Shown here: piece after piece, positions 1 through 8,623 of the stretch
Layout: every line of letters starts with the position of its first letter
Numbering within the stretch: position 1 is the stretch's first letter
Assembly (NCBI RefSeq): GCF_002259745.1
Contig: NZ_MWWW01000005.1
Location: forward strand, 62,060 to 126,059
Length of the DNA stretch: 64,000 bases
DNA from: Bifidobacterium myosotis
GTDB taxonomy: Bacteria; Actinomycetota; Actinomycetes; Actinomycetales; Bifidobacteriaceae
Direction: 5' to 3'
Position numbers and translations under genes: made by a program
Notes under the pieces: model-generated
What the model was told of the DNA's origin: nothing
Seen by the model: the letters and a program-made list of their open reading frames with translations, nothing else
Databases searched by the model: none

Positions 1-280
1 GCAGCAACCAGTCAAGCGGGTACTTGCCGCTGTCTGCAAACGGGCTGACCGGCGTAAACGTATTCCGGTCGGAGTTCGGGGCCCAGTCGGCCACGTGGTA
101 CAGGTTGACCGTCGCGCCGGCGATCGGCGTATCGCCGTCCACGTAATTGACGGTGATGGAGCCGTTTTCAGCGGCGATGGCGGACGCATCGTCGGCGACG
201 GCGGGTATCGGAGTGAGGCCCATCAGGCACATCGCGAAGGCAAGCACCAGCGAGCAGACCGCCGCAAAGATACTGCGCAT
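1..280 (-). CDS. Secreted surface/pilin-like protein, 5' end only (runs off the left edge)
   Basis: Only the first ~93 codons are in the window. The start at 280 has GGGAG six bases upstream and gives a clean signal peptide: MRSIF, a hydrophobic stretch, then a cleavage-type ending (PIPAVADD). The mature protein begins with a beta-rich segment (GSITVNYVDG, then PIAGATVNLYHVADW) of the kind that opens Cna-B/SpaA-like surface proteins and minor pilins. An in-frame ATG at 352 with AAGGA close upstream would add 24 residues and is less likely. The gene lies downstream of the major pilin on the same strand but is separated from it by a terminator, so it probably has some independent expression. 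A minor pilin or other LPXTG protein of the pilus locus is the best guess; the sorting signal and any sortase gene lie outside the window. Confidence 0.6.
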   Translation of the reverse strand, partial: MRSIFAAVCSLVLAFAMCLMGLTPIPAVADDASAIAAENGSITVNYVDGDTPIAGATVNLYHVADWAPNSDRNTFTPVSPFADSGKYPLDWLL

Positions 281-575
281 GGGGTGCTCCCGCACATCGA
301 GCACCGCCGCGTCCCGGCCTTGATTTCGGCCATGAGTTGCGTGAATCATCATTGTTCCTTGCTTCAATCTCTTCGTTGACTTACCGTTCCGGCTGAAACC
401 ACTATCGTCGCCCCGGCAGACAGCTGCACCCACTGCAATCGTTATTGATTCTATGCGGCGGCGCCGGTGAGATCACCGTAGTATGCCTCATAGTTGCTAC
501 ATGTACGCCGAATATAAATATGCATCAGTTGCATATGTCAACATTCCTCTTCAACCAACATACAAGGGAAACAGC

Positions 576-620
576 AAAGAAAAGCGCTGCCCAGCCTCTC
601 AATAGAAACGAGGCAGCGCT
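576..620 (-). terminator. Rho-independent terminator after the major pilin gene
   Basis: Perfect 9-bp arms AGCGCTGCC (612-620 read on the minus strand) and GGCAGCGCT (583-591), extended by a GAG/CTC segment, are followed on the minus strand by TTTTCTTTG. It starts 16 bases after the pilin stop codon, so it separates the pilin from the next gene to the left. Confidence 0.8.
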
Positions 621-636
621 ATCTCGTCAATTGCAA

Positions 637-2265
637 TCAGCGGGTCGAGCCGCGACGACGCAGGCCAAACCATACGCCGGCAGCGATCACGCACGCGGCG
701 CCTGCCACGTACAGGATCGTGGTACCGATGCCACCGGTCTCAGGCAGCTCGGAGCCGGACTTGTTGACGACGTCCGTGGAGACGACGCCATTGCCCGTAT
801 TCGGAGTGAATGTTGCGCTTCCACTCGTTACGGTCACCTTCAAATCGGTCAGTTTCGGATCATCGGAATTCGTGTCATAAGTGGCAGTGATGGTGAACTC
901 GATGTCCGCGGCCTTGTTGTAGCCGTCCGGCACCGTGGTCTCAATCAGCTTGTAGTCGCCGGCATCCTGGCCCTTGAACTCGAACTTAGTCGGCTTGTCG
1001 GTATCCGTCGGAGCGATTTCCTTCACCTTCTGCCAGCCCTCGCCAGCACCGTCATCCTTGGCGTAACCGTTAACCTTCTTGTACAGGGTGAATCCTGCAC
1101 CTTCCAGCGGGCTCGTGCCGTCGGTCTTGTTGGCGACGATGTTGTAGGTCCACACAACGACCTTATCTTCGGGAGTCTTGCCCGTATCGCCCTCATGACC
1201 GGTATTGGGGTTGTTGGAGTACTCGAGGTGAGACACGTTCGGGTTACCATTACCGCCGATGACCGCATTCTCATTCAGCTGCATCTTGTACTCGACCACG
1301 ATGGAGGTGCCCGGGCCGACCGTAATCGGCTGTCCATCGGTATCAGTCAGCGACTTGATGTCAGACAGCGTCACGTCGAACGTATCACCATCCGCAGGAG
1401 AAGTCACGACCGTGTACTTTTCAGACGCAACCGTCTGGTTTCCGACCTTGACAACCAAATCAGCTTTATCTTTGTCAAAGGTCAGACCATCGGAAGCCTT
1501 ATCGTGGAACACGAACTTGTACGTTTTGTAGGCAGCGAACTTGGTAGCAAAATCGTTGTCGTTCGGAAGCGTGCCCGTGATCTGGAACGGCACCATGTCA
1601 CCGATGTCGTAATCGGCGCCATCCTGCCACTCGGACGTGTTGCCATCGGTGTCGTTCTTCTCCTGCACCTTCTTCTGATGGGTCGGCACATCGGACTTCG
1701 CGGCAACAGTCACATTGGAAGAACCAGCAGTGTCCACAATCAGAGCGGAAGCGGCCTTATCCTCACCTTCGACCTTGTTAGTTTGTTCGATGATGTAGTA
1801 ACCAGCAGGAACATTGCTGAATACGGCAGTAGCATCGTCCGCAGTAGTAGTCGAGTCAGCATCAATCGCCGGATTCGCGGCTGCAATGCCAGCCTTGACC
1901 TCCTGAGCGAACTTAACCATTGTCTCAGAATTTGACGTGATAGTCGCAAGTGCGGCAACCACATCCGATACCGTCGCTTGGTCATCCAACTTTTTCGCAT
2001 TATCCGTTTCAACAGCGTTATAAGCGTTCTTCAGAATCGCTGTTTTTGCTGAGCTAGCCTCGGTATAGGACACGTTCTTGCCATCATTCGAAGTGGTCGC
2101 ATTCAGCATGCGCCATGCCGAGAACGTATCTCCCGCGTTAACACCAGTAATGGTTATATTGCCGGTCTCCACAGCCACGGCCGAGGAGGGAAGGGCCAGG
2201 CCGGTGAATAGCATCGCCACGGCGGCGATGAGGCCGAGGAGGGCCTTTGCTAACTTCTTCATCAT
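637..2265 (-). CDS. LPXTG-anchored major pilin (FimA/SpaH-type shaft subunit)
   Basis: A 542-residue secreted fimbrial subunit that a class C sortase would polymerise into a cell-wall-anchored pilus. An N-terminal signal peptide (MMKKLAKALL to about residue 31) is followed by a pilin D1-like region. A second region carries the isopeptide-forming pilin D2 signature (around FVFHDKASDGLTF), then a Cna-B domain begins at about residue 370 (VWTYNIVANKTDG). The E-box glutamate is in YKLIETTVPDGYN, and the C-terminus is LPETGG, a hydrophobic helix and RRRGSTR. AAGGAA precedes the start; a second ATG follows immediately. The gene is 132 bases downstream of the tip adhesin and followed by a terminator, the usual adhesin-then-shaft order. 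Base composition is lower in GC than in the housekeeping genes here, as is common for exchangeable pilus loci. No sortase is visible; one may lie beyond the left edge. Confidence 0.9.
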   Translation of the reverse strand: MMKKLAKALLGLIAAVAMLFTGLALPSSAVAVETGNITITGVNAGDTFSAWRMLNATTSNDGKNVSYTEASSAKTAILKNAYNAVETDNAKKLDDQATVSDVVAALATITSNSETMVKFAQEVKAGIAAANPAIDADSTTTADDATAVFSNVPAGYYIIEQTNKVEGEDKAASALIVDTAGSSNVTVAAKSDVPTHQKKVQEKNDTDGNTSEWQDGADYDIGDMVPFQITGTLPNDNDFATKFAAYKTYKFVFHDKASDGLTFDKDKADLVVKVGNQTVASEKYTVVTSPADGDTFDVTLSDIKSLTDTDGQPITVGPGTSIVVEYKMQLNENAVIGGNGNPNVSHLEYSNNPNTGHEGDTGKTPEDKVVVWTYNIVANKTDGTSPLEGAGFTLYKKVNGYAKDDGAGEGWQKVKEIAPTDTDKPTKFEFKGQDAGDYKLIETTVPDGYNKAADIEFTITATYDTNSDDPKLTDLKVTVTSGSATFTPNTGNGVVSTDVVNKSGSELPETGGIGTTILYVAGAACVIAAGVWFGLRRRGSTR

Positions 2266-2397
2266 TGAATTCCTTTCAGAGTTCTTTCTCTACAAATTGG
2301 GTTGTGTTGGTTGGATTACATGTTCAGTTGGATTGGCCGCAGTCGGCCTGACTCGGGTTGTTGCGCTAGGGGTCCCCTCCCCTCGGTTGGGGAATGC

Positions 2398-3762
2398 TCA
2401 TGGGCGACGCCTCCTTACTCGTGCGAGTCCGGTTGCAGCGATGATCACCAGCGCGGTGCCGCCGATTACAAACACAGTTGAGCCGATGCCGCCGGCGTCC
2501 GGCAACGTCGCTCCCGGCTTGTTGACAATCCGGTTGCCGTCGACGTGTTCCGTGGCGTTCGGGTCGCCGGTCGATGCGGGCATGGCGATCGTCACCTTGT
2601 CTCCGATTCGGGAGTTCTCGTCGATGACGAACGTGTATGTGGTCGGCGAGAGGTCGTATCCGTCCGGGGCCACGGTCTCCACGAGCTCGTAGGTGCCGAA
2701 TGCGAGCCCGGTGAGCTTGATGACGCCGTCCGCCTCGTTCCGCACGGTTCCGTCCTGTCCGGTGTCGCTCACGTCGGTCAGTCGGGTGATGGCCGCCGCC
2801 GTCCCGCCGGCCCTCGGGCAAATCGGATCGCCGTTCGCGTCCGACTTGCCGTCGCCGTTGCCGTCCACCACGCAATACACGGTTTCATCCGTTGTATTGG
2901 AAGCTTTCAATGTCAGCTTCCACTGCGCGCCCTTGAGGTATGTTGACGGGTTCGGATTCTCATCCTCCGAACTCACCTTGTACCAAGTGATTTCGGTCGG
3001 CGTATCGACAATCACCCCTGCGGAACCGTTCGTGAACGACTTCAGCTTGGCATCGTCACCCACATCGTCAGACGACTCCCAGTATCCGTTCCACGTCACC
3101 TTGCCATCCGCAATGGTGATCTTGTAGACGTTCTTGTTCACCGTGTACCCGTCAGGCGCGTCCTTCTCGGTCAGCCAGTAGGTGCCGTCATCCAAATCGA
3201 TGACCTTGAACTCGCCGGCGTCGGAATCGACGTCATCCAGCGCAGGCGTATCAGTCGCCGTTGGGGAGGCTCCGATTCCTACAGTCGCATCATCGTCCTG
3301 TCCATCACTATCGACATCAGAAGTGCCATCGTTCGCAATATGGGAATCGCCGTCATTAAAGCTTTCTACATCGTTAGTCAGCACAGTAATGCCATCGTTC
3401 GCATATATCGGACGAAGAACTTGCGCTGCAGAAGCGGCGTCGTCTTCCAACGAGGTCGGCTTGACCGCCGAGCACGACGAGTTGGCCGGATATCCAGCCG
3501 TCATGGTGCCACTGGATACCGTCACGGCTTCGGCGTTCGCCGGGAACGTGAAGTTGCCGCCACCGGACTTGCCATACCATGCCTTCGCATAGCCACTGCG
3601 CTGGAAGCCGAACTGCACGTCGCCCCTGGTCACACGCGGAATCGCGACCACCCTCCAGTTGCCGTCACAGCCGGCAACGGCCATATGTGCGGAATCCCGC
3701 CAGCTGCTCCCCGGTACCGTAATGGACCCAAACGGTGTCGGAACCCCACGCGCCTTCGCCAC
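2398..3762 (-). CDS. Pilus tip adhesin, C-terminal part (separated from its N-terminal part by a frameshift)
   Basis: This 454-codon frame is the C-terminal third of the large pilus adhesin whose N-terminal part is at 3665-6607. It starts inside the other frame and has no ribosome site of its own. It contains the second half of a carbohydrate-binding-module-like domain (SSWRDSAHMAVAGCDGNW, then GYAKAWYGKSGGGNFTF). Next come at least three Cna-B/SpaA-type domains with recognisable E-boxes (YWLTEKDAPDGY and YELVETVAPDGY). The sorting signal is LPDAGG, a hydrophobic helix and RVRRRRP. LPDAG rather than LPETG is a variant signal also seen in bifidobacterial surface proteins. Unless the frame is restored, this region would not be made and the adhesin would lose its anchor and could not join a pilus. 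Confidence 0.75.
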   Translation of the reverse strand: MAKARGVPTPFGSITVPGSSWRDSAHMAVAGCDGNWRVVAIPRVTRGDVQFGFQRSGYAKAWYGKSGGGNFTFPANAEAVTVSSGTMTAGYPANSSCSAVKPTSLEDDAASAAQVLRPIYANDGITVLTNDVESFNDGDSHIANDGTSDVDSDGQDDDATVGIGASPTATDTPALDDVDSDAGEFKVIDLDDGTYWLTEKDAPDGYTVNKNVYKITIADGKVTWNGYWESSDDVGDDAKLKSFTNGSAGVIVDTPTEITWYKVSSEDENPNPSTYLKGAQWKLTLKASNTTDETVYCVVDGNGDGKSDANGDPICPRAGGTAAAITRLTDVSDTGQDGTVRNEADGVIKLTGLAFGTYELVETVAPDGYDLSPTTYTFVIDENSRIGDKVTIAMPASTGDPNATEHVDGNRIVNKPGATLPDAGGIGSTVFVIGGTALVIIAATGLARVRRRRP

Positions 3763-6607
3763 TCGCCGGGAAGTATACGTACGTGTACTGCACCGGATCG
3801 ACGGACGAGACCTTCACTGCGAACACGCGCGTCTGGTTGCCGGCCCTGACCACGATGGTGGCTTTACCGTCCGCAACGGCCGTGATCAGACCCGTCTCAC
3901 TCGCTGTGGCGACATTGGTGGCATAGGACTCATACGTCGGCGCGACAGCATTGCCTTCGGCATCCTTGGCGGTGACGTTGAGCTGGATGGTTGCCTTCGG
4001 CTTCATCGTCAACGTACTGCCATTGGTGATGGATGAACCGTTAGCTTTCACATCAAAATCGGGCACGTTCACAACGTTCGCGGCCACGGTGACGTTGAGC
4101 GTCGCACACGTCTGGCGCACGTCGTTGCCGTTGCCGTTCGCCTCGGACACCGTGCACGCCTGCGCCTCAACGGTGCCGACGCCGACCGCGTATGCGATGG
4201 ATGTGCCGTCACTGTTCGACTGGATACGCAGGATGTTCTGGTAGTTCGTCGTCGGGCTACTCCACACGACTTTCTGGAGCGCACCGGTTGGCGTGACCTT
4301 GGTGGTCAGCTGTACGGTTTCGTTCATGTTCATCGTGAGCTCGGAGAGCGGGTTGGCCTGAGTCTCGTCCGATTTGCGGTAGATGTTCACGGCGTTGGCG
4401 GCGACAGTATTGTCGGTGACCGTCCATGACTGGTCCTGCGCGCCGGTACCCGCCTCGACTTTCTTAGTCAGCTTCCACGACGTACCGGCGAGCGCGGTCG
4501 TGCCGTCCTCCTTGGTCTTCTTCCATGTGAGGGAGGTGCCGCGCTTCTCGTTGGGGATTTTGCCGTCCGTGACGTCGTTGCCGTTGACATCCTCGCTAAT
4601 GGTAACCGTGGTACCCTGATCGCCGGATGTGACCATGTAGATCACGTCGCTTGGCGCATAGTCCTGCGGGGCGCCAATCTCCTTGACATAGTACGTGGCG
4701 TTGGTGTTGAGACCGCCGACCTTGATGATGCCGGCCGTGCCGTTGAGGTCCACGGCGGGCTCATTGTCGGTGACGAGCTTGAGCGGGTTAGTGCCGCTCC
4801 TCGCATCGCCTTCGCTGGAGTAGATAGCCCAGCTGGAGCCGGCGAGTAGCTTGGTGTCGTCGGCGGCGGCATCGACCTTCGACCATTCCAGCGACGCGCA
4901 CTGGGACGTGTAGTTGCCGGACCATGGGAGGTTATGGCGCTCCTGGTCCATGTCGATCACGGATGCGGAGTGCTGGCCGGCGTTGTTGACGAACTTGTTG
5001 CCGGCATTGTCTTTCTGATGCGCAGCGGTCGGGTTGTACATCGAGAAGTCTCCACCGACCCACACGCGGCCATTGGTGCTCACATGCGACTCAAAGTTTC
5101 CGTTGGGGACGAGGATGGAGCCCATCATCGCGGCGGCGGGGTCGTCGTCGGTTTCAAGGTTGCCGTACTGCCACTTGCCGGTTCCGCTCACGTTCTGCGC
5201 GTCCATCCTGCCGGACGCCTGCCCGCCCAGGATGGTGACGTTCGTGGCGTCGGCGAAGTTCCACAGGATCTTGGAGGCGCGTTCGGCGTAGTCTTTGTAG
5301 GCCTTCATCTGCGCTGTGGTGCCTTTGGCGCCGGGGTTCCAGTAGCCGTTGGAGAGGTCTGTGGGGGCGGTCTCGTTGGGAGCCTGCCACAGGAAACGCC
5401 AGCCGTTGTGGAATTCGACGTTCCCGCCGGTCACGTTGATGACGATGGACGTGTTTTCGGGGATGTTCTCGAATTTGTAGCTGATGCCGGTCTGGCCATT
5501 GTCGGTCTTCAGATCGTCGGCGCTGATGGTGAACACCTGCAGCGCGGACTTACCGTCGCCGTGGAAGGTAATGAGCTTCTCGTTGAGGCTGGTGAACTCA
5601 AACTTGTAGGAGGCTTCACCCTTGGCGTTGTTCCAGTTGTACTTGTAGCGGGTGTAGACGTTGGCGTCGCCGTTCGGGTCGATGTTGCCGAGTGTGCCGG
5701 TGGTGTTCACCGTCATTGCATCAGTGCCTTTGTAGGCCGCCATCTGCTTGGACAAATCCTGAAGATACGTGCCGTACTCCGTGAAATCAGTTTTGCCAGT
5801 GCCGGTTTCATCGGCACCGTTGTCAAGGCCCTTGATGTTGCTGAGGGGATTACTGGCGTCCCAGGACACGCGGCCATCCTTGCCGGAGTATGCGACGACC
5901 GATGCATAGGTGTCGTCCCTGTCCTTGCCATACAGGTTGTACTTGTTCCCAGCGATGGACGCGGTGTATTCGGTGGTGGCGGTGCCATTGGCCTTGAGCT
6001 TGTTGTTGTCCGAGACACCCACCACGGAACGGCTCATGTTTGACAGCGCCGGAGCCTCGGGGTCCTTCCACGCGAACGCATGACTATTGTCCGAAGGCTT
6101 GGCCGTGGTCTTAGTATTGCCGCCGACGGTCAGCACCTGGGTTCCCTGACCCGGCACGAACTGGGAGCCGAACGCCACTACGCCGGCGGTGAAGAAGCCC
6201 TTCTTGAGCTTGGTGTACAGGTCGCCGTTCACCACGGTGGCACCTTCGATTTCGGCGGCATAGGAGCCGAGCGGGCCGCCGCCGGACTCGCCGTTGTTGT
6301 TGCGCATGGCGACGTCGCCGGAACGCTTACCGACGAACATGTCGCCGCCGACGTACGTGGCAACACCGGTATCAGTGGCGTTGATATCACCACTCGAATC
6401 ACCCATGGTTCCGGTGGTGGGCGTGCAAAGCCCGGCGACCCCGTCCGTGTTGTTTTGCGCAGACAGCTCTTCGGCGTAGGCGTTACGGGATACGGCAGGC
6501 AGACCCACCGCGGCGGCGACCATCGCTCCGGCAAGGGCAACCGCGGCTACGGTCTTGGCAACGGACATCCCCCTCCCGTTGCCGATGTTCAATCGCACGC
6601 TCATCAT
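3665..6607 (-). CDS. Pilus tip adhesin (FimB/SpaA-like), N-terminal part, frameshifted
   Basis: About 980 residues from the ATG at 6607 (MMSVRLNIGNGRG), preceded by GAGGGAGAG. A longer upstream frame would add an Arg-rich 48-residue stretch before the signal peptide and is rejected. After the signal peptide (cleavage near VSRNAYAEE) comes a choice-of-anchor A-like region (DMFVGKRSGDVAMRNNNG; later NGNFESHVSTNGRVWVGGDF). Then follow a Cna-B-like segment (TYYVKEIGAPQDYAP), a second one (TSLTWKKTKEDGTTALAG) and two bacterial Ig-like (Big_2) segments. The frame finally enters a domain resembling starch-binding modules (YTYVYFPASGEGAWG, VWVHYG). Shortly afterwards it leaves the homologous reading frame at a GGGG run (3709-3712) and ends with unrelated residues. 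Removing one G joins it smoothly to the frame at 2398-3762, giving one protein of about 1400 residues. It is the first gene of the pilus operon. Confidence 0.8.
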   Translation of the reverse strand: MMSVRLNIGNGRGMSVAKTVAAVALAGAMVAAAVGLPAVSRNAYAEELSAQNNTDGVAGLCTPTTGTMGDSSGDINATDTGVATYVGGDMFVGKRSGDVAMRNNNGESGGGPLGSYAAEIEGATVVNGDLYTKLKKGFFTAGVVAFGSQFVPGQGTQVLTVGGNTKTTAKPSDNSHAFAWKDPEAPALSNMSRSVVGVSDNNKLKANGTATTEYTASIAGNKYNLYGKDRDDTYASVVAYSGKDGRVSWDASNPLSNIKGLDNGADETGTGKTDFTEYGTYLQDLSKQMAAYKGTDAMTVNTTGTLGNIDPNGDANVYTRYKYNWNNAKGEASYKFEFTSLNEKLITFHGDGKSALQVFTISADDLKTDNGQTGISYKFENIPENTSIVINVTGGNVEFHNGWRFLWQAPNETAPTDLSNGYWNPGAKGTTAQMKAYKDYAERASKILWNFADATNVTILGGQASGRMDAQNVSGTGKWQYGNLETDDDPAAAMMGSILVPNGNFESHVSTNGRVWVGGDFSMYNPTAAHQKDNAGNKFVNNAGQHSASVIDMDQERHNLPWSGNYTSQCASLEWSKVDAAADDTKLLAGSSWAIYSSEGDARSGTNPLKLVTDNEPAVDLNGTAGIIKVGGLNTNATYYVKEIGAPQDYAPSDVIYMVTSGDQGTTVTISEDVNGNDVTDGKIPNEKRGTSLTWKKTKEDGTTALAGTSWKLTKKVEAGTGAQDQSWTVTDNTVAANAVNIYRKSDETQANPLSELTMNMNETVQLTTKVTPTGALQKVVWSSPTTNYQNILRIQSNSDGTSIAYAVGVGTVEAQACTVSEANGNGNDVRQTCATLNVTVAANVVNVPDFDVKANGSSITNGSTLTMKPKATIQLNVTAKDAEGNAVAPTYESYATNVATASETGLITAVADGKATIVVRAGNQTRVFAVKVSSVDPVQYTYVYFPASGEGAWGSDTVWVHYGTGEQLAGFRTYGRCRL
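3709..3712 (-). other. Probable one-base frameshift site in the tip adhesin gene
   Basis: On the minus strand the sequence is GGTACCGGGGAGCAGCTGG. In the upstream frame it reads YGTGEQL; with one G removed it reads YGTGSSWRDS, which continues the domain in the downstream frame. Four Gs is short for a slippage switch, so mutation or sequencing error is as likely as phase variation. Confidence 0.7.
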
Positions 6608-6734
6608 CTCTCCCTCGGGGATGGACTTGTGGGCGGCCATCCTAGCTGTGGTTCTACGTCGTCTTCGACGGCTTGGGCACGCGACGGGGCGCGCACAATC
6701 CGCATCGCGAGATACCAGCAAGCGGGCATGGGAA

Positions 6735-6773
6735 GCATACGTTGTCAGCATACGTTAGCAGAATACGTTTGCA
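6735..6773. repeat. Three tandem 13-bp units with core ATACGTT upstream of the pilus operon
   Basis: Units begin at 6735, 6748 and 6761 (GCATACGTTGTCA, GCATACGTTAGCA, GAATACGTTTGCA). The core ATACGTT recurs at 6812-6818. The array lies about 130-165 bases upstream of the adhesin start, where an operator or upstream activator site would be expected. Confidence 0.75.
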
Positions 6774-7269
6774 TAAACCACAGCAAATAATGACCGCTAA
6801 AACTGTTGAAAATACGTTGACCAGCTTCCTTACCGTTTACTTTCATCTCTCGATACCGCTGATTGTACACCATTTATTGCAAGCGTTGTCATACGAGGTA
6901 TAGGCGTGTCGCATTGTGGACAGTCGACACTGCGGAGCACCGCAGCACCGCAGACACCCGCCCCTCGTAACGCAGATAATCGCCCTAACTGGCAAGAAAC
7001 GGGGGGATATCCGCGTTGCGAAGGGTTGCCGTGAAGCTGACCGGAGCAAAAGCCGAATCCTCAATTATCGAGGAGATGGATTACCAGCTTGCGTTGGGAC
7101 ACGACATGGTCCGCGTCCCGCATATTCAACGAGTCTGGCCTCCTGCCAACTCGCCGTGATTTGACGGATAGAAGCTGCATGGTAGCTGCGCCGAATGCAT
7201 TCATCGGCGATGGTGATTCGTCAAGGGATGTGACGCACCGGTAATTTGCCAATATCTAAAGGGAAGAGC

Positions 7270-7310
7270 GGGACGCAAATGCATTTCGGCCGATTTTGCA
7301 CTTGCGTCCC
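7270..7310. repeat. 41-bp hairpin repeat, copy 1
   Basis: Begins GGGACGCAAATGCA and ends TGCACTTGCGTCCC, so the ends pair as GGGACGCAA/TTGCGTCCC. It shares length and layout with the copies at 7385 and 7436. Confidence 0.8.
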
Positions 7311-7384
7311 GTTCTCATTCCGCTCGCCTATTTGAGGACTATTGAGGAATGGCGAAATTCCAAGGATTCGACGTCATCATTAGT

Positions 7385-7425
7385 GGGACGGAAATGCAAT
7401 TTTGCCGGTATTGCACTTACATCCC
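7385..7425. repeat. 41-bp hairpin repeat, copy 2
   Basis: Begins GGGACGGAAATGCA and ends TTGCACTTACATCCC. Both arms are more diverged than in copy 1 but the length is identical (41 bp). Confidence 0.75.
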
Positions 7426-7435
7426 GAATCCAAGC

Positions 7436-7476
7436 GGGACGGAAACGCAGAATCACTGATTTTGCACTTGCGTCCC
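7436..7476. repeat. 41-bp hairpin repeat, copy 3
   Basis: Begins GGGACGGAAACGCA and ends TTTGCACTTGCGTCCC. It lies 10 bases after copy 2, whereas copies 1 and 2 are 74 bases apart. Confidence 0.8.
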
Positions 7477-7627
7477 AATCCTGAGCCGCTGTGGAGTCGT
7501 ATCGAAGCCCCTACGGCTCCTAATCATGTGATACCACGGCGCTTGACAGACGTAGACCGAAGAACCCCGCCATGCATTCACTTCGGCCAGCCCATCGTCA
7601 GAGGGGACACAATTGCAGGACAAGCCG

Positions 7628-8623
7628 TTAGTAGGTCTTCAGCGCCAAGTCGATGGTGAGCACGATGCCGGCGAGTAACGCGGCGGCTCGCATGATGCGC
7701 GCGGGGACGCGACGGGTGATGGGAGGCGCGATGTATCCGCCGATGAAGCATCCGATGCACAGCATGATGGCGGCCGGCCAGTCCACCGCTCCCCTGACGA
7801 TGAACACCACCGATGCGGTGATGTTCGCACCGGTGCCGATAAGCATCTTCAGCGCGTTGATCTTGTGGAACGGTCCGATTTTCGCGGCATCAAGCATGGC
7901 CAGCGCGCAGGTGCCGGCACCCGCGCCGAAGTATCCCGAGTAGACGGCGACTGCGGACACGCCGAGCCAGACCCACCATGCATCCTGCCGGAGCGGCTGC
8001 ACCGGACGTTCGAGCGACTGGTCGAGCGCCTGACCGGCCGAACGACTGGGGTCAGACGACTGAACGGGACCGACCAAACGACCGGACGCCTGAGCAGGAC
8101 CGGCCGACCGACCGGACCCAAACGACTGATCGGGATCGGACGACTGACCGGGGCCGACCGAACGACCAGGATCGGACGGACGATCGGACGACCGACCGCC
8201 GCGCAACTGCGCCGAGGCGCGGGCGGCGGCCTGCTTGGCTTCAAGTCGTCCACGCGGATTGACGGCGATGACCAGCGAGCTGAACAGAATCAGCGCCGGC
8301 GCAGCATATTCGAATACCGACGGGTCAAGTTCAAGCAGCAGGAAGGCGCCGATGACCCCACCGATCGCGCCAATGGCGACATAGACGATCACGCGCACCG
8401 ACTGCCCCGCGAGCTCGCGCTGCGCGCCGAGCACACCGCCGATGCCGGTGCCCATCACGCCGACCGTATTCGATGCGTTCGCCAATACCGGCGGGATGCC
8501 GAAGGCCAGCAGCGCCGGATAGGAGACCAGCGAGGACGCACCCACCGCATATCCCACGAATCCCGCGCCGATGCCGGCCAGCAGAATCAGGAACAGGGAG
8601 ACGATCGAAAACCCCGCGATCAT
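7628..8623 (-). CDS. TauE/SafE (TSUP) family membrane permease
   Basis: A 331-residue polytopic membrane protein of the TSUP family, whose members move sulfite, organosulfonates or other small anions; the substrate here is unknown. Two homologous halves of about four helices each are visible: the first with FVGYAVGASSLVSYPAL and NASNTVGVMGTGIGG, the second with GYFGAGAGTCALAML and ALKMLIGTGANITASVVF. Between them lies a ~75-residue hydrophilic linker (residues ~125-200) made of imperfect S/D/R/G/P repeats (SSDPGRSVGPGQSSDPDQS), far longer than usual. The start at 8623 has AAGGA seven bases upstream; the ATG 17 codons earlier adds a charged extension with no ribosome site. It stands alone between pepN and the noncoding kilobase. 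Confidence 0.85.
   Translation of the reverse strand: MIAGFSIVSLFLILLAGIGAGFVGYAVGASSLVSYPALLAFGIPPVLANASNTVGVMGTGIGGVLGAQRELAGQSVRVIVYVAIGAIGGVIGAFLLLELDPSVFEYAAPALILFSSLVIAVNPRGRLEAKQAAARASAQLRGGRSSDRPSDPGRSVGPGQSSDPDQSFGSGRSAGPAQASGRLVGPVQSSDPSRSAGQALDQSLERPVQPLRQDAWWVWLGVSAVAVYSGYFGAGAGTCALAMLDAAKIGPFHKINALKMLIGTGANITASVVFIVRGAVDWPAAIMLCIGCFIGGYIAPPITRRVPARIMRAAALLAGIVLTIDLALKTY

Larger units (their letters stand above)
6608..7627. other. Noncoding kilobase upstream of the pilus operon
   Basis: No convincing gene lies here; the short open frames lack ribosome sites and family features. The part nearest the pilus gene is AT-rich and carries the 13-bp triple repeat at 6735-6773, with another ATACGTT at 6812. 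A possible minus-strand -10 (TACAAT, at about 6863-6868) lies upstream of these. At 7185-7208 there is an interrupted palindrome (CGCCGA...TCGGCG). Three 41-bp hairpin repeats lie at 7270-7476, nearer the permease gene. Confidence 0.6.

Noticed and set aside
445-1935. Long plus-strand open frame opposite the major pilin gene
   Set aside because: It has no signal or family features, whereas the minus strand encodes a complete pilin with signal peptide, E-box and LPETG anchor.
2266-2397. Separate promoter or small gene between tip adhesin and pilin
   Set aside because: I see only a G-rich stretch and the pilin ribosome site; no convincing promoter boxes or coding frame.
1-6607. Recent mobile element carrying the pilus locus
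   Set aside because: Composition differs somewhat from neighbours, but no transposase, integrase, att-like repeats or tRNA junction is visible.
7270-7476. CRISPR array
   Set aside because: Units are inverted-repeat hairpins with unequal spacing (74 and 10 bases), no constant-length spacers and no cas genes.
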